From: Blautia sp. AF19-10LB
Lineage (GTDB): Bacteria > Bacillota > Clostridia > Lachnospirales > Lachnospiraceae
Direction of reading: 5' to 3'
Assembly (NCBI RefSeq): GCF_003461245.1
Contig: NZ_QTWS01000028.1
Location: forward strand, 1 to 49,063
DNA length: 49,063 bases
Part shown: piece by piece, positions 24,529 to 32,310 of the stretch
Layout: the number at the start of each line of letters is the position of its first letter
Position numbering within the stretch: position 1 is the first letter of the stretch
Made by a program: the position numbers and the translations under genes
The notes under the pieces: model-generated
What the model was told of the DNA's origin: nothing
Database searches by the model: none
The model's input: only the letters and a program-made list of their open reading frames with translations

Positions 24529-25434
24529 TCAGTTCTGACGCTGTGGGCGTTCAGATAATGCCTTGATAGAAGTTGCGTATTCTGTCGGTGTCATTCCGGA
24601 CAGTTTCTTGAACTGTCTGGAAAAATAATGGATCGAAGAATAACTCAGGAAATCGGAAATCTGCGTGAAATTCATTTCGTTTTCCCGGATGAGCTGTTTG
24701 GCAAAGTCGATCTTCATCCGTGAGAAAAATTCGATCACACCACACTGATATTCTTCGCGAAAAAGTTTCTGCAGCTGTGAGCGCCCGATCATATTGTTCC
24801 TTGAGATATCCAGGATCGTCAGTGTTTCCCGGACATGCTGTTCCAGGTAGTGGATGATCTTGCGGCAGGTATCAGAAGTTGTCTGGCAAGGATCGTAGAT
24901 CCCGGCAGAAGCGGAATAATGTGCGATCGTATAACGCCGGATCACGTGGATCAGAAGCTCCTCAAGGTAAAGTGTCAGAAGCTGCTGGGAACCGAAGGAA
25001 ATCTCAGGTTTCTTGATCATCTGCTCCAGATAAGGATCGTCCAGAGGTGTTTCAAAACAGTTCCGCGCCTCTGCAATGATGCGTCCGAGGATGCTCCGCT
25101 CTGTTTCTGAAAAAGTGAGTATCTTATTTTCAAAAAATTCCATGCACGGCGAATCACAGGAAAATGAGATCACGATGATGCTTGGAGCGGTTTTTCCTGT
25201 AGCTTTCAGTGTGTGAAATTCATTTGGGCGGTGAAAGATGACCTGACCACGGGAGAGGGTGTGGCATCCATTGTCTGTAACAACCTCGGCAGCACCGGTG
25301 TCCACGCATTGAAATTCCCAGAAGTCGTGGCGTTCGCCGTCAAAATGAAAATCATTCTGATATTCGTAGTAATGGATCGTGTAAATGCTTTTTATGAAAA
25401 GTTCCTGGTCCAATGAGACACTCTGATAAGCCAC
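24529..25434 (-). CDS. AraC/XylS family transcriptional regulator
   Basis: 301 residues. N-terminal cupin-like sensing domain (about 25-110, with DFWEFQCVDTG and VIFHRPNEFHTLKA) and a C-terminal double HTH (about 205-290: LTILDISRNNMIGRSQLQKLFR, then FTQISDFLSYSSIHYFSRQFKKLSG). The GTG at 25434 is chosen because a perfect AAGGAGGT lies 6 nt before it; in-frame ATGs upstream lack any ribosome site. Its own promoter could be TTGACT (25516-25521) and TAGTAT (25493-25498), 17 bp apart on the minus strand. Divergent from the sugar nucleotidyltransferase-kinase pair, which with the ABC importer and galE are its probable targets. Ligand unknown; an amino sugar or galactosyl sugar is likely. Confidence 0.87.
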   Translation of the reverse strand: MAYQSVSLDQELFIKSIYTIHYYEYQNDFHFDGERHDFWEFQCVDTGAAEVVTDNGCHTLSRGQVIFHRPNEFHTLKATGKTAPSIIVISFSCDSPCMEFFENKILTFSETERSILGRIIAEARNCFETPLDDPYLEQMIKKPEISFGSQQLLTLYLEELLIHVIRRYTIAHYSASAGIYDPCQTTSDTCRKIIHYLEQHVRETLTILDISRNNMIGRSQLQKLFREEYQCGVIEFFSRMKIDFAKQLIRENEMNFTQISDFLSYSSIHYFSRQFKKLSGMTPTEYATSIKALSERPQRQN

Positions 25435-25533
25435 GGGAAGACCTCCTTCATCCACTTGCATTTGTTGATTTATAATATTGTTCTTGGTTCTTATACTAAT
25501 GAATTTGTGCGAAATAGTCAAACCATAATTGAT

Positions 25534-25564
25534 ATTATGCAAAAATATGATGTAATTGTGCAAA
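25534..25564 (+). promoter_or_regulatory. 21-bp-spaced direct repeats, candidate AraC binding site
   Basis: ATTATGCAAA (25534-25543) and ATTGTGCAAA (25555-25564) differ by one base and are exactly 21 bp apart, the spacing of AraC-type half sites. A related TTTGTGCGAAA starts at 25504. They lie in the 249-base gap between the AraC gene and the nucleotidyltransferase gene, upstream of the latter's promoter. Assignment to this regulator is inferred. Confidence 0.45.
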
Positions 25565-25623
25565 TACTATTTCTAAAAAAACGCCCATATTAAATAATGG
25601 CTGCAGAAATTGAAAATTATTTG

Positions 25624-25652
25624 TTGTCATATTGGAATTTGTGGTGTACAGT
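25624..25652 (+). promoter_or_regulatory. Promoter of the nucleotidyltransferase-kinase operon
   Basis: TTGTCA (25624-25629), 17 bp, TACAGT (25647-25652), 32 bases before the start codon. The -10 is weak, as expected for an activated promoter. Confidence 0.55.
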
Positions 25653-25683
25653 TATTTTTGATTAAGAATACAGGAGGGCGAAA

Positions 25684-26616
25684 ATGATGAAGAAACCAGT
25701 TTTAGTAGTAATGGCGGCAGGAATGGGAAGCCGCTATGGAGGTCTGAAACAGATCGATCCGATTGACAAAGAAGGTCATATTATCATGGACTTTTCCATT
25801 TATGATGCAGTAAGAGCTGGCTTTGAGAAAGTCGTATTTATTATAAAGAGAGAAAATGAACAGGCATTCCGTGAGGCAATCGGGGATCGTCTGAGCAAAC
25901 AGATCGAAGTAGCGTATGTTTTCCAGGAACTGACCAATCTTCCGGAAGGTTATGCAGTCCCGGAAGGAAGAGTGAAACCGTGGGGAACCGGCCATGCAGT
26001 CTTAAGCTGTATCGATGAGATCGATGGACCTTTTGCTGTTATCAATGCAGATGATTACTATGGTGTACATGCATTCAAGATGGCATATGATTTCCTGACT
26101 TCTGAGCAGGAAGAAGGAGATGTTTACCGTTACATGATGGTAGGATACCGCCTTGAGAATACCCTTACAGAGAATGGTCATGTTGCCAGAGGTGTCTGTG
26201 TGACAGATGAGGAAGGTCATCTGATCAAGATCAATGAGCGTACCCATATCGAGAAACATGACGGCGGTACAGCATACACAGAGGATGACGGCAAGACATG
26301 GACCATGCTTCCGGAGGGCAGCATCGTTTCCATGAATATGTGGGGATTCTCAAACAGCATTTTGAAGGAACTTAAAGAACGTTTTAAACCATTTCTGGAT
26401 GATGCGATCAAGAATAATCCGATGAAGGGAGAATATTTCCTTCCATTTGTTGTTGACGAACTTCTTCAGGAGCACAAAGCAACTGTCAAAGTTCTCAAGT
26501 CCGAGGATAAATGGTACGGAGTTACTTACAAAGAAGATAAACCAATGGTAATGGCTGCAGTTCAGAACCTGAAAGATCAGGGGCTGTATCCGCAGAATTT
26601 ATGGGAGGAAGCATAA
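25684..26616 (+). CDS. Sugar-phosphate nucleotidyltransferase
   Basis: 310 residues with a GT-A/NTP-transferase fold. N-terminal VLVVMAAGMGSRYGGLKQ is the nucleotide-binding signature and INADDYYG near 118 carries the metal-binding aspartates. It should join a sugar-1-phosphate to a nucleotide. The next gene encodes a NahK-like kinase that makes sugar-1-phosphates and begins right after its stop, so the substrate is probably N-acetylglucosamine-1-phosphate, N-acetylgalactosamine-1-phosphate or galactose-1-phosphate. In the classic lacto-N-biose route this step is done by a GalT-type enzyme instead; this is a different fold. AGGAGGG precedes the tandem ATGs. Sugar and nucleotide specificity cannot be read from sequence. 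Confidence 0.82.
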   Translation: MMKKPVLVVMAAGMGSRYGGLKQIDPIDKEGHIIMDFSIYDAVRAGFEKVVFIIKRENEQAFREAIGDRLSKQIEVAYVFQELTNLPEGYAVPEGRVKPWGTGHAVLSCIDEIDGPFAVINADDYYGVHAFKMAYDFLTSEQEEGDVYRYMMVGYRLENTLTENGHVARGVCVTDEEGHLIKINERTHIEKHDGGTAYTEDDGKTWTMLPEGSIVSMNMWGFSNSILKELKERFKPFLDDAIKNNPMKGEYFLPFVVDELLQEHKATVKVLKSEDKWYGVTYKEDKPMVMAAVQNLKDQGLYPQNLWEEA

Positions 26617-27720
26617 GTGGAGATCGGCAATACAGTACGTGAAGCGATTGACGGCTTCAAATTGCATGGTGAACTCAAAGAGTGCATCAGATATGGAAGC
26701 GGTCATATTAATGATACTTATCGACTGACTTACGAGACATCACAGGGAACGAAACGATATATCCTGCAGAGAATGAGCAGAAATATTTTTAAGAAACCAG
26801 TGGAACTGATAGAAAATATCAGCGGTGTTACTTCCTGGCTCCGCAAAAAGATCATCGAGAATGGCGGCGATCCGGAACGAGAGACACTGACACTGGTAAA
26901 AAGCCAGACAGGTCTTCCGTATTTTGTGGATTCTGATGGAGAGTACTGGAGAGTCTATCTCTTTATTGAGGGAGCGACCTGCTACGATGCAGTAAAGGAC
27001 GACAATGATTTCTATCAGAGCGCAGTAGCATTCGGACATTTTCAGCAGCTTCTGGCAGATTATCCGGCAGAGACACTTCATGAGACGATCAAGGATTTCC
27101 ATAACACACCGGACCGCCTTAAGAAATTCAAGAAAGCTGTTGCAGAGGATGTCTGTGGAAGAGCAGCCTCTGTCCAGAAAGAAATTGATTTTATCCTGGA
27201 GAGAGAAGAACTGACACATGCACTGTATGATATGCAGCTTGACGGAAGACTTCCGCTTCGTGTAACACATAATGACACCAAGCTGAACAACATCATGATC
27301 GATGACGCGACAGGCAAAGCAATCTGTGTGATCGATCTGGATACAGTCATGCCGGGACTGACAGCGAATGATTTCGGTGATTCTATCCGCTTCGGAGCAA
27401 GCACAGCTCTGGAGGACGAGAGAGACCTTTCCAAGGTGTCCTGTGACCTTCATCTCTTTGATGTTTATGCGAAGGGATTTATCGAGGGATGTGGCGGTGC
27501 GCTGACAGACCTTGAGATCGAGATGCTTCCGATGGGAGCGATCCTTATGACATTTGAGAATGGAATCCGTTTCCTGACAGACCATCTGGAGGGAGATCAT
27601 TACTTCCATATCCACAGAGAGGGACATAACCTTGACAGATGCAGGACCCAGCTTACTCTTGTAAAAGACATGCAGGAAAAACTGCCGCAGATGAATGAGA
27701 TCATCAGAAAATATAAATGA
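26617..27720 (+). CDS. N-acetylhexosamine 1-kinase-like phosphotransferase
   Basis: 367 residues, aminoglycoside phosphotransferase (APH) fold. Phosphate-loop region GSGHINDTYRL near 28-38, catalytic loop VTHNDTKLNNIMID near 220-233 and metal-binding VIDLDTVMPG near 242-251. Closest remembered relatives are NahK (LnpB) kinases of bifidobacteria, about 360 residues, which phosphorylate N-acetylhexosamines at C1. The GTG start follows the preceding TAA directly, with GGGAGG inside the upstream gene, so the pair is translationally coupled. With nucleotidyltransferase, galE and an ABC importer it resembles a GNB/LNB (mucin or milk glycan) use locus, but no GH112 phosphorylase is in the window. 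Confidence 0.8.
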   Translation: MEIGNTVREAIDGFKLHGELKECIRYGSGHINDTYRLTYETSQGTKRYILQRMSRNIFKKPVELIENISGVTSWLRKKIIENGGDPERETLTLVKSQTGLPYFVDSDGEYWRVYLFIEGATCYDAVKDDNDFYQSAVAFGHFQQLLADYPAETLHETIKDFHNTPDRLKKFKKAVAEDVCGRAASVQKEIDFILEREELTHALYDMQLDGRLPLRVTHNDTKLNNIMIDDATGKAICVIDLDTVMPGLTANDFGDSIRFGASTALEDERDLSKVSCDLHLFDVYAKGFIEGCGGALTDLEIEMLPMGAILMTFENGIRFLTDHLEGDHYFHIHREGHNLDRCRTQLTLVKDMQEKLPQMNEIIRKYK

Positions 27721-27731
27721 TTTTTACAATA

Positions 27732-27770
27732 AAAAAGCTTCGGAACTTTGAACAGGTTCCGAAGCTTTTT
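27732..27770. terminator. Bidirectional terminator
   Basis: AAAAAGCTTCGGAAC and GTTCCGAAGCTTTTT form a perfect 15-bp stem around a 9-nt loop. It serves the kinase gene (+) and the ABC permease operon (-), which converge here. Confidence 0.92.
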
Positions 27771-27780
27771 GTTGTATATA

Positions 27781-28626
27781 TCAGCCCTTTACACCACCGG
27801 AGGTAAGACCACCGACAAGATGTTTCTCGATCAGTATAAACAGGATGATGACCGGTACTGTTGCAAACAGTGAGGATGCAAACAGATACTGCCATTCTAC
27901 CATGTTGTAACCGTTGAAGATCGTAATACCGACCGTCAGAGGTTTGAAGACATCTGTTGAGATCAGAGTCAGTGCGACTGTATATTCATTCCATGCGTTG
28001 ATAAATACGAAGATCAGCGCAGTTACGATACCAGGTGCAGCGACTGGAAGAAGGATGCGGATCAGGGCAGAAACCTTGCCACAGCCGTCAACTGTTGCAG
28101 CCTGTTCCATTTCAGGTGAGATAGAAATAAAAGTACCGCGCAGCAGCCAGATCGCGAATGCCTGGTTGAATGCTGCATTGATAAATACAAGACCAACGAG
28201 ACTGTCTGTCATACCGAAGGTTGACATGATCTTGTAGATACCTACCAGAAGGACTACAGGAGCAAACATCTGGGAGATGATAACGATACCCAGGAAGATC
28301 TTTTTGCCCTTAAACTTCATTCGTGCAAGTGCATAAGCTGCAGGAATACCACATACGATCGCGATCAGAGTGGAGCCACCTGCAACGACCAGGGAGTTGA
28401 TGAAATATCTGGAAAGTGGAGCCAGTGTCCAGATATCCTTGAAGTTCTGCCAGAGCCAGTGGACCGGGAGAAGTGTTCCCTTGGTTGCGTAGATTTCTGC
28501 ACGGCTCTTGGCGGCAGTCGTAAACATAACAAAGTATGGATACAGCGTAATCAATACGACCAGAATGACAAAAACATAAAGAAGAACCCGAAGGAGTGTG
28601 CTTTTTGTGTCGCGTGAATGTTTCAT
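27781..28626 (-). CDS. Carbohydrate ABC transporter permease (MalG type)
   Basis: 281 residues, six predicted membrane helices, membrane subunit of a CUT1-family sugar importer. The EAA loop that contacts the ATPase reads EQAATVDGCGKVSALIRILLP near 190. The C-terminus PLTVGITIFNGYNMVEWQYLFASSLF is typical of MalG/LacG. Its start codon region overlaps the stop of the other permease gene by one base, so the two are coupled. There is no ATP-binding gene in this operon; a shared MsmK/UgpC-type ATPase elsewhere must energise it. Last gene of the operon, ended by the terminator at 27732-27770. Confidence 0.92.
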   Translation of the reverse strand: MKHSRDTKSTLLRVLLYVFVILVVLITLYPYFVMFTTAAKSRAEIYATKGTLLPVHWLWQNFKDIWTLAPLSRYFINSLVVAGGSTLIAIVCGIPAAYALARMKFKGKKIFLGIVIISQMFAPVVLLVGIYKIMSTFGMTDSLVGLVFINAAFNQAFAIWLLRGTFISISPEMEQAATVDGCGKVSALIRILLPVAAPGIVTALIFVFINAWNEYTVALTLISTDVFKPLTVGITIFNGYNMVEWQYLFASSLFATVPVIILFILIEKHLVGGLTSGGVKG

Positions 28627-29513
28627 TAGTCTTCCTCCTCCTTTCTAAGTGAAAGTACCATATAAACAGAAGCGCATGCACACAGGATCAGGAATCCGAT
28701 CACGGATACTGCAGCTGCTTCACCGGATTTGCCTTTGTAGAAAGCAAGTTTATAGAGATAGGTAACAAGGGTATCGGTACGGCTTGCCGGGTCGCCCTTG
28801 GTAATTGTCCATATGATAGGGAAGGAGTTGAATACATAAATGATATTCAACACAGTACTTACCGTCAGAGAAGATTTTACCAGCGGAAGTGTGATCTTGA
28901 ACAGCTTCTGCCAGTAGTTGGCACCGTCAACGGTAGCCGCTTCATAATAAGAGTTGTCGATACTCTGCAGACCGGAAAGTACACAGAAAGTAACAAATGG
29001 TACAGTAACAAAAATACCTACAAAAATTTCCCATGCAAAATATGCTTCCGGGGTAGGAGTCCAGTTGACCGGACTAGAGATCAGTCCAAGTTTCAGTAAA
29101 AGGGTGTTCAGTGCACCGTAATCCTTGTCAATGATGAATTTCCATACGCCTGCCTGGATGATCAGGGAAGTTGCCCATGGGAATACAACAATAGCACGGA
29201 CTGCTTTACGGAAACGGAATTTGTTATTTAGTACAAGTGCAAGGATAAAACCAAATACAGTAGAAAGTACTACAACAGCAATGGTCCATACAAGGGTATT
29301 TTTGAGAACCAGTTTAAAAGTAGATCCCCTGAGGACTTTGGCAAAATTGTCAAATCCACAGAATCCCTTTATCAGACCAGCTTTACTCACTTCGCTCATT
29401 GAAGTACGGAAAACTTCAAAGATAGGAAAGAGTATGAAGATTGTCATAAGAAGGATGCTGGGAAGCAGCCACAGATATGGCTCCACAGCAGCCAGAGGTT
29501 TCTTTTTTTTCAT
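28626..29513 (-). CDS. Carbohydrate ABC transporter permease (MalF type)
   Basis: 295 residues with six predicted membrane helices, the partner permease of the CUT1 importer. The EAA loop reads YEAATVDGANYWQKLFKITLP near 195-215. The N-terminus (KKKKPLAAVEPYLWLLPSIL) is typical of MalF-like proteins without the large extra loop of the E. coli protein. It lies 89 bases after the substrate-binding gene, separated from it by a strong stem-loop that should lower permease expression relative to the binding protein. Confidence 0.92.
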   Translation of the reverse strand: MKKKKPLAAVEPYLWLLPSILLMTIFILFPIFEVFRTSMSEVSKAGLIKGFCGFDNFAKVLRGSTFKLVLKNTLVWTIAVVVLSTVFGFILALVLNNKFRFRKAVRAIVVFPWATSLIIQAGVWKFIIDKDYGALNTLLLKLGLISSPVNWTPTPEAYFAWEIFVGIFVTVPFVTFCVLSGLQSIDNSYYEAATVDGANYWQKLFKITLPLVKSSLTVSTVLNIIYVFNSFPIIWTITKGDPASRTDTLVTYLYKLAFYKGKSGEAAAVSVIGFLILCACASVYMVLSLRKEEED

Positions 29514-29546
29514 ATTTACACCACCAAATCAATTGTCAAAAAGAAT

Positions 29547-29576
29547 CGGGAGCCGGTCACTAATGTCCGGCTCCCG
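29547..29576 (-). terminator. Intra-operon stem-loop between binding protein and permeases
   Basis: CGGGAGCCGG and CCGGCTCCCG form a perfect 10-bp GC-rich stem around a 10-nt loop. On the minus strand it is followed by ATTCTTTTTG, a short T-run. This placement is typical of partial terminators or RNA-stabilising hairpins that keep binding-protein mRNA in excess. Confidence 0.7.
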
Positions 29577-29602
29577 GTTAAGTCGTATCTCTAAATCAGG
29601 AA

Positions 29603-30841
29603 TCAGCCTGCGATATCAGCCTGAAGATCATCAAGCAGTGTCTGAACGTCGTCGCCAAGGAGTGCGTTCTGCTCTACTTCGATAACGCCCTGCTTTACAT
29701 CTGCCCATTCTGTCTTGGTTGCCGGGTAGAAGTTGCAGCTCTGCAGGATATCGATCCAGGATGAATAGGTGTCGTCCTCTTTTGCAAGAAGATCTGCTGC
29801 TGTCTGAGTGGTTGGAAGGAATCCTTCGTATACCATGTAATCAGCGTAACGAGTGTCATCATAGAAGAAGTCAAAGAACTTGGTGATGGCAGCTGTACGA
29901 GCTTCCTGATCCTCAGCGGAGTCATCCTTGAATACTTCAAGACGATCGCAAACGCCCATTGCTACGGATTCGCAGCCCTCATTTGCAGGGATTGTTGTTA
30001 CATCGTAGTTAATGTCATATCCACCATCGGAGAGATAGGTAGGAATGTTGTTCGGTCCGATCATCATGGCAACTTTGCCTGCACCAAACATATCCTGAAG
30101 GTCATAACGTGTTTCGTTAGCCGGATCGGAGTTGGTGTATCCATCGTTTACAAGACCGAGTGCGAAGTTCAGAGCTTCTACGTTCTTGTCGCTGTTGAGG
30201 GCCCAGTCACCATTTTCATCAACGAATCCGCCGCCGTTGTTCCATGTATAATAAGAGAATGCAGCCTGACCTTCGTCAGTTGTCATATCAATACCCCATG
30301 GATAAACGTCATCGCCGAATTTATCTTTGATCTTCTTTGCTGCGTCCTGAACTTCTGCCCATGTGGTAGGAACGGTAGCACCTGCTTCTTCAAGGATGTC
30401 CTTGTTATAGAAGAGTGCACGGCAGGATGCCAGGATCGGTAATGCGTATACAGTATCATCAATTGTGCTTGCTTCCCAGAATGACGGGAAGAATTTGGAC
30501 TGAAGATCTTCAGAAGCATATTCTGTTGCAGGCATCAGCAGATCGTCAGCCACATAATCTGCAAGAACGTCGATATTCAGAATATCAGGTGCGTTGTTGT
30601 TTGCAACCAGTGTATTTACTTTGGTATAAAGATCGTTCCAGGAAACAATTTCGATGTTCAGATCAATATCTGAGTTTTCAGCTTCGAAATCCTTTTCGAA
30701 CTGGGACCACCACGCCTGGGTCTGGGTACCATACTGGCTGATGATGACATCCAGAGTTGTCTTGTCGTCTGCTGCGAGAACAGGCTGAGCCATTGTTGCT
30801 GTCATTGCCAGTACCATAGCTAATGCGATTTTACGTTTCAT
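29603..30841 (-). CDS. Sugar ABC transporter substrate-binding protein without lipobox
   Basis: 412-residue extracellular solute-binding protein family 1, sugar type. A Sec signal peptide (1-23, ending PVLA-ADD) is clear, but there is no lipobox cysteine: MAQPVLAADD has no LxxC. Gram-positive binding proteins are normally lipid-anchored, so this one would be released, or retained through an uncleaved signal, unless it binds the permeases or wall. The mature domain has the usual two-lobe pattern (DVIISQYGTQTQAWW; ALPILASCRALFYNKDILEEAG; MMIGPNNIPTYLSDGGYD). The ligand cannot be told from sequence; the neighbours suggest galacto-/lacto-N-biose or amino sugars. GGGAGG precedes the ATG. Transcribed from a perfect consensus promoter with an operator-like palindrome. 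Confidence 0.88.
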   Translation of the reverse strand: MKRKIALAMVLAMTATMAQPVLAADDKTTLDVIISQYGTQTQAWWSQFEKDFEAENSDIDLNIEIVSWNDLYTKVNTLVANNNAPDILNIDVLADYVADDLLMPATEYASEDLQSKFFPSFWEASTIDDTVYALPILASCRALFYNKDILEEAGATVPTTWAEVQDAAKKIKDKFGDDVYPWGIDMTTDEGQAAFSYYTWNNGGGFVDENGDWALNSDKNVEALNFALGLVNDGYTNSDPANETRYDLQDMFGAGKVAMMIGPNNIPTYLSDGGYDINYDVTTIPANEGCESVAMGVCDRLEVFKDDSAEDQEARTAAITKFFDFFYDDTRYADYMVYEGFLPTTQTAADLLAKEDDTYSSWIDILQSCNFYPATKTEWADVKQGVIEVEQNALLGDDVQTLLDDLQADIAG

Positions 30842-30867
30842 ATGAAAGTCCTCCCTTTTGTTTGGTG

Positions 30868-30889
30868 AAACTGACAGAACCGTCAGTTT
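30868..30889 (-). promoter_or_regulatory. Leader inverted repeat before the binding-protein gene
   Basis: AAACTGAC, 6 nt, GTCAGTTT: a perfect 8-bp inverted repeat in the 5' leader, shortly before the GGGAGG site. It can form an mRNA hairpin or serve as a second protein-binding site. Confidence 0.4.
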
Positions 30890-30892
30890 GGT

Positions 30893-30909
30893 TTCGTGAT
30901 AATCACGAA
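30893..30909. promoter_or_regulatory. 17-bp perfect palindrome, candidate repressor operator
   Basis: TTCGTGAT A ATCACGAA, perfect about a central base. It lies just downstream of the minus-strand -10 (30922-30927), at roughly +6 to +22 of the ABC operon transcript, where a repressor would block elongation. LacI, GntR or Crp/Fnr-type proteins bind such sites. The encoded AraC protein is a less likely binder because AraC sites are direct repeats. Confidence 0.6.
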
Positions 30910-30921
30910 TGTATTAGGCTG

Positions 30922-30950
30922 ATTATACCGTTTATAAGACTAAGTGTCAA
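30922..30950 (-). promoter_or_regulatory. Perfect consensus sigma-A promoter of the ABC operon
   Basis: On the minus strand TTGACA (plus positions 30945-30950), a 17-bp spacer and TATAAT (30922-30927). Both hexamers match consensus at every base. Such strength implies tight repression, in keeping with the palindrome immediately downstream. Confidence 0.88.
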
Positions 30951-30997
30951 TAAAAATAGACAAAAAAAAACTGAAAATACAAAAAAAACAATGTATA

Positions 30998-31032
30998 TTG
31001 CATAAATGGAAATGTTGACAAGTTGCACAAAG
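30998..31032 (-). promoter_or_regulatory. Two TTGCAYAAA elements upstream of the ABC operon promoter
   Basis: TTGCATAAA (30998-31006) and TTGCACAAA (31023-31031). Read on the minus strand, towards the ABC operon, they are TTTATGCAA and TTTGTGCAA, matching the direct repeats in front of the nucleotidyltransferase gene in sequence and in orientation relative to the gene served. Spacing is 25 rather than 21 bp. Candidate activator or AraC-type sites. Confidence 0.35.
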
Positions 31033-31085
31033 ATTCAAAATCAGAATCACCAAAACAGAAGTTTCATAACTGCATCAGGTAATAG

Positions 31086-31122
31086 GTAAAATATGCGGGA
31101 GTTTTAGTAAAATATGCGGGAG
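31086..31122 (+). promoter_or_regulatory. 16-bp direct repeat with 21-bp period upstream of galE
   Basis: GTAAAATATGCGGGAG occurs at 31086-31101 and again, identical, at 31107-31122. The period of 21 bp equals two helical turns. A partial third copy (GGAAAATAT, 31129-31137) runs into the galE -35. Direct repeats with this spacing next to a -35 are the usual layout of AraC-family activator sites, and an AraC regulator is encoded 5.6 kb upstream in the same locus. Confidence 0.6.
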
Positions 31123-31136
31123 GTTTTGGGAAAATA

Positions 31137-31165
31137 TTGTGAAAAAAATAAAACAGTGCTACAAT
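31137..31165 (+). promoter_or_regulatory. Promoter of galE, extended -10
   Basis: TTGTGA (31137-31142), 17 bp, TACAAT (31160-31165) with TGC just before the -10. The direct repeats end 14 bp upstream of the -35. Confidence 0.7.
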
Positions 31166-31208
31166 GACACCGTAGTAAAACAAAAGCAAATGTCAGGAGG
31201 AGTAAATC

Positions 31209-32225
31209 ATGGCAATTTTAGTAACAGGCGGAGCCGGATTTATCGGAAGCCATACTGTAGTAGAACTTCAGAATGCAGGATATGATGTAGTAGTACTGGA
31301 CAACTTAAGCAACTCCAGCGAGAAGAGTCTGGAACGTGTAGAAAAGATCACAGGAAAACCGGTTAAATTTTATAAAGTAGATATTCTTGACAGAGAAGGA
31401 CTGAACGAAGTTTTGGAGAAAGAGGATATCGATTCCTGTATCCATTTCGCAGGTCTCAAAGCAGTTGGAGAATCTGTTGTTAAACCATGGGAATATTATG
31501 AGAATAACATTGCAGGTACACTTACACTGGTTGATGTAATGAGAAAACATAATGTCAAAAATATTATTTTCTCCTCTTCCGCAACTGTATACGGCGATCC
31601 GGCAATCATCCCGATCACAGAGGAATGCCCGAAAGGACAGTGCACCAACCCTTATGGATGGACCAAATCCATGCTGGAGCAGATCCTTACAGATATCCAG
31701 AAAGCAGATCCGGAATGGAATGTAGTACTTCTTCGTTACTTCAACCCGATCGGTGCTCACAAGAGCGGTCTTATCGGTGAGAACCCGAATGGTATCCCGA
31801 ACAACCTGATGCCTTACATCACACAGGTTGCAGTAGGCAAGCTCAAAGAACTCGGCGTATTCGGAAATGACTATGACACACCGGACGGAACTGGTGTCAG
31901 AGATTACATCCACGTAGTTGACCTTGCCAAAGGACATGTAAAGGCTGTCCAGAAACTGGAAGACAATTCCGGACTCAGCATCTACAACCTTGGTACAGGT
32001 AAAGGATACAGTGTTCTTGACATTGTTAAGAACTTTGAAGCTGCAACAGGCGTTAAGATCCCATACTCTATCAAACCTCGTCGTGCCGGTGATGTTGCAA
32101 CATGCTATTCCGATGCAACCAAGGCTAAGAAGGAACTTGGATGGGAAGCAGAGTACGATATCAAAGATATGTGTGCAGATTCCTGGAACTTCCAGCAGAA
32201 GAACCCGAACGGTTACGAAGACTGA
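31209..32225 (+). CDS. galE: UDP-glucose 4-epimerase
   Basis: 338 residues, extended short-chain dehydrogenase. NAD-binding TGGAGFIGS near 6-14, serine of the active site in [11 protein letters not shown] near 120-130, and YxxxK in YGWTK near 147-151. It interconverts UDP-glucose and UDP-galactose and, in many bacteria, also UDP-GlcNAc and UDP-GalNAc. In this locus it would link the products of the kinase and nucleotidyltransferase to central metabolism. AGGAGGAG precedes the ATG. Monocistronic, with its own promoter and 21-bp repeats and a strong terminator. galK and galT are not next to it. Confidence 0.96.
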   Translation: MAILVTGGAGFIGSHTVVELQNAGYDVVVLDNLSNSSEKSLERVEKITGKPVKFYKVDILDREGLNEVLEKEDIDSCIHFAGLKAVGESVVKPWEYYENNIAGTLTLVDVMRKHNVKNIIFSSSATVYGDPAIIPITEECPKGQCTNPYGWTKSMLEQILTDIQKADPEWNVVLLRYFNPIGAHKSGLIGENPNGIPNNLMPYITQVAVGKLKELGVFGNDYDTPDGTGVRDYIHVVDLAKGHVKAVQKLEDNSGLSIYNLGTGKGYSVLDIVKNFEAATGVKIPYSIKPRRAGDVATCYSDATKAKKELGWEAEYDIKDMCADSWNFQQKNPNGYED

Positions 32226-32251
32226 TTTTTATAAATACCATATACAATAAG

Positions 32252-32296
32252 AAACACCCCGGCAGAACGTATTCACAGCGTTCTGCCGGGGTGTTT
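32252..32296. terminator. Bidirectional terminator
   Basis: An 18-bp perfect stem, AAACACCCCGGCAGAACG and CGTTCTGCCGGGGTGTTT, with a 9-nt loop. It ends galE (+) and the convergent DUF1846 gene (-). Confidence 0.93.
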
Positions 32297-32310
32297 TGTT
32301 TTGAAGAGAT

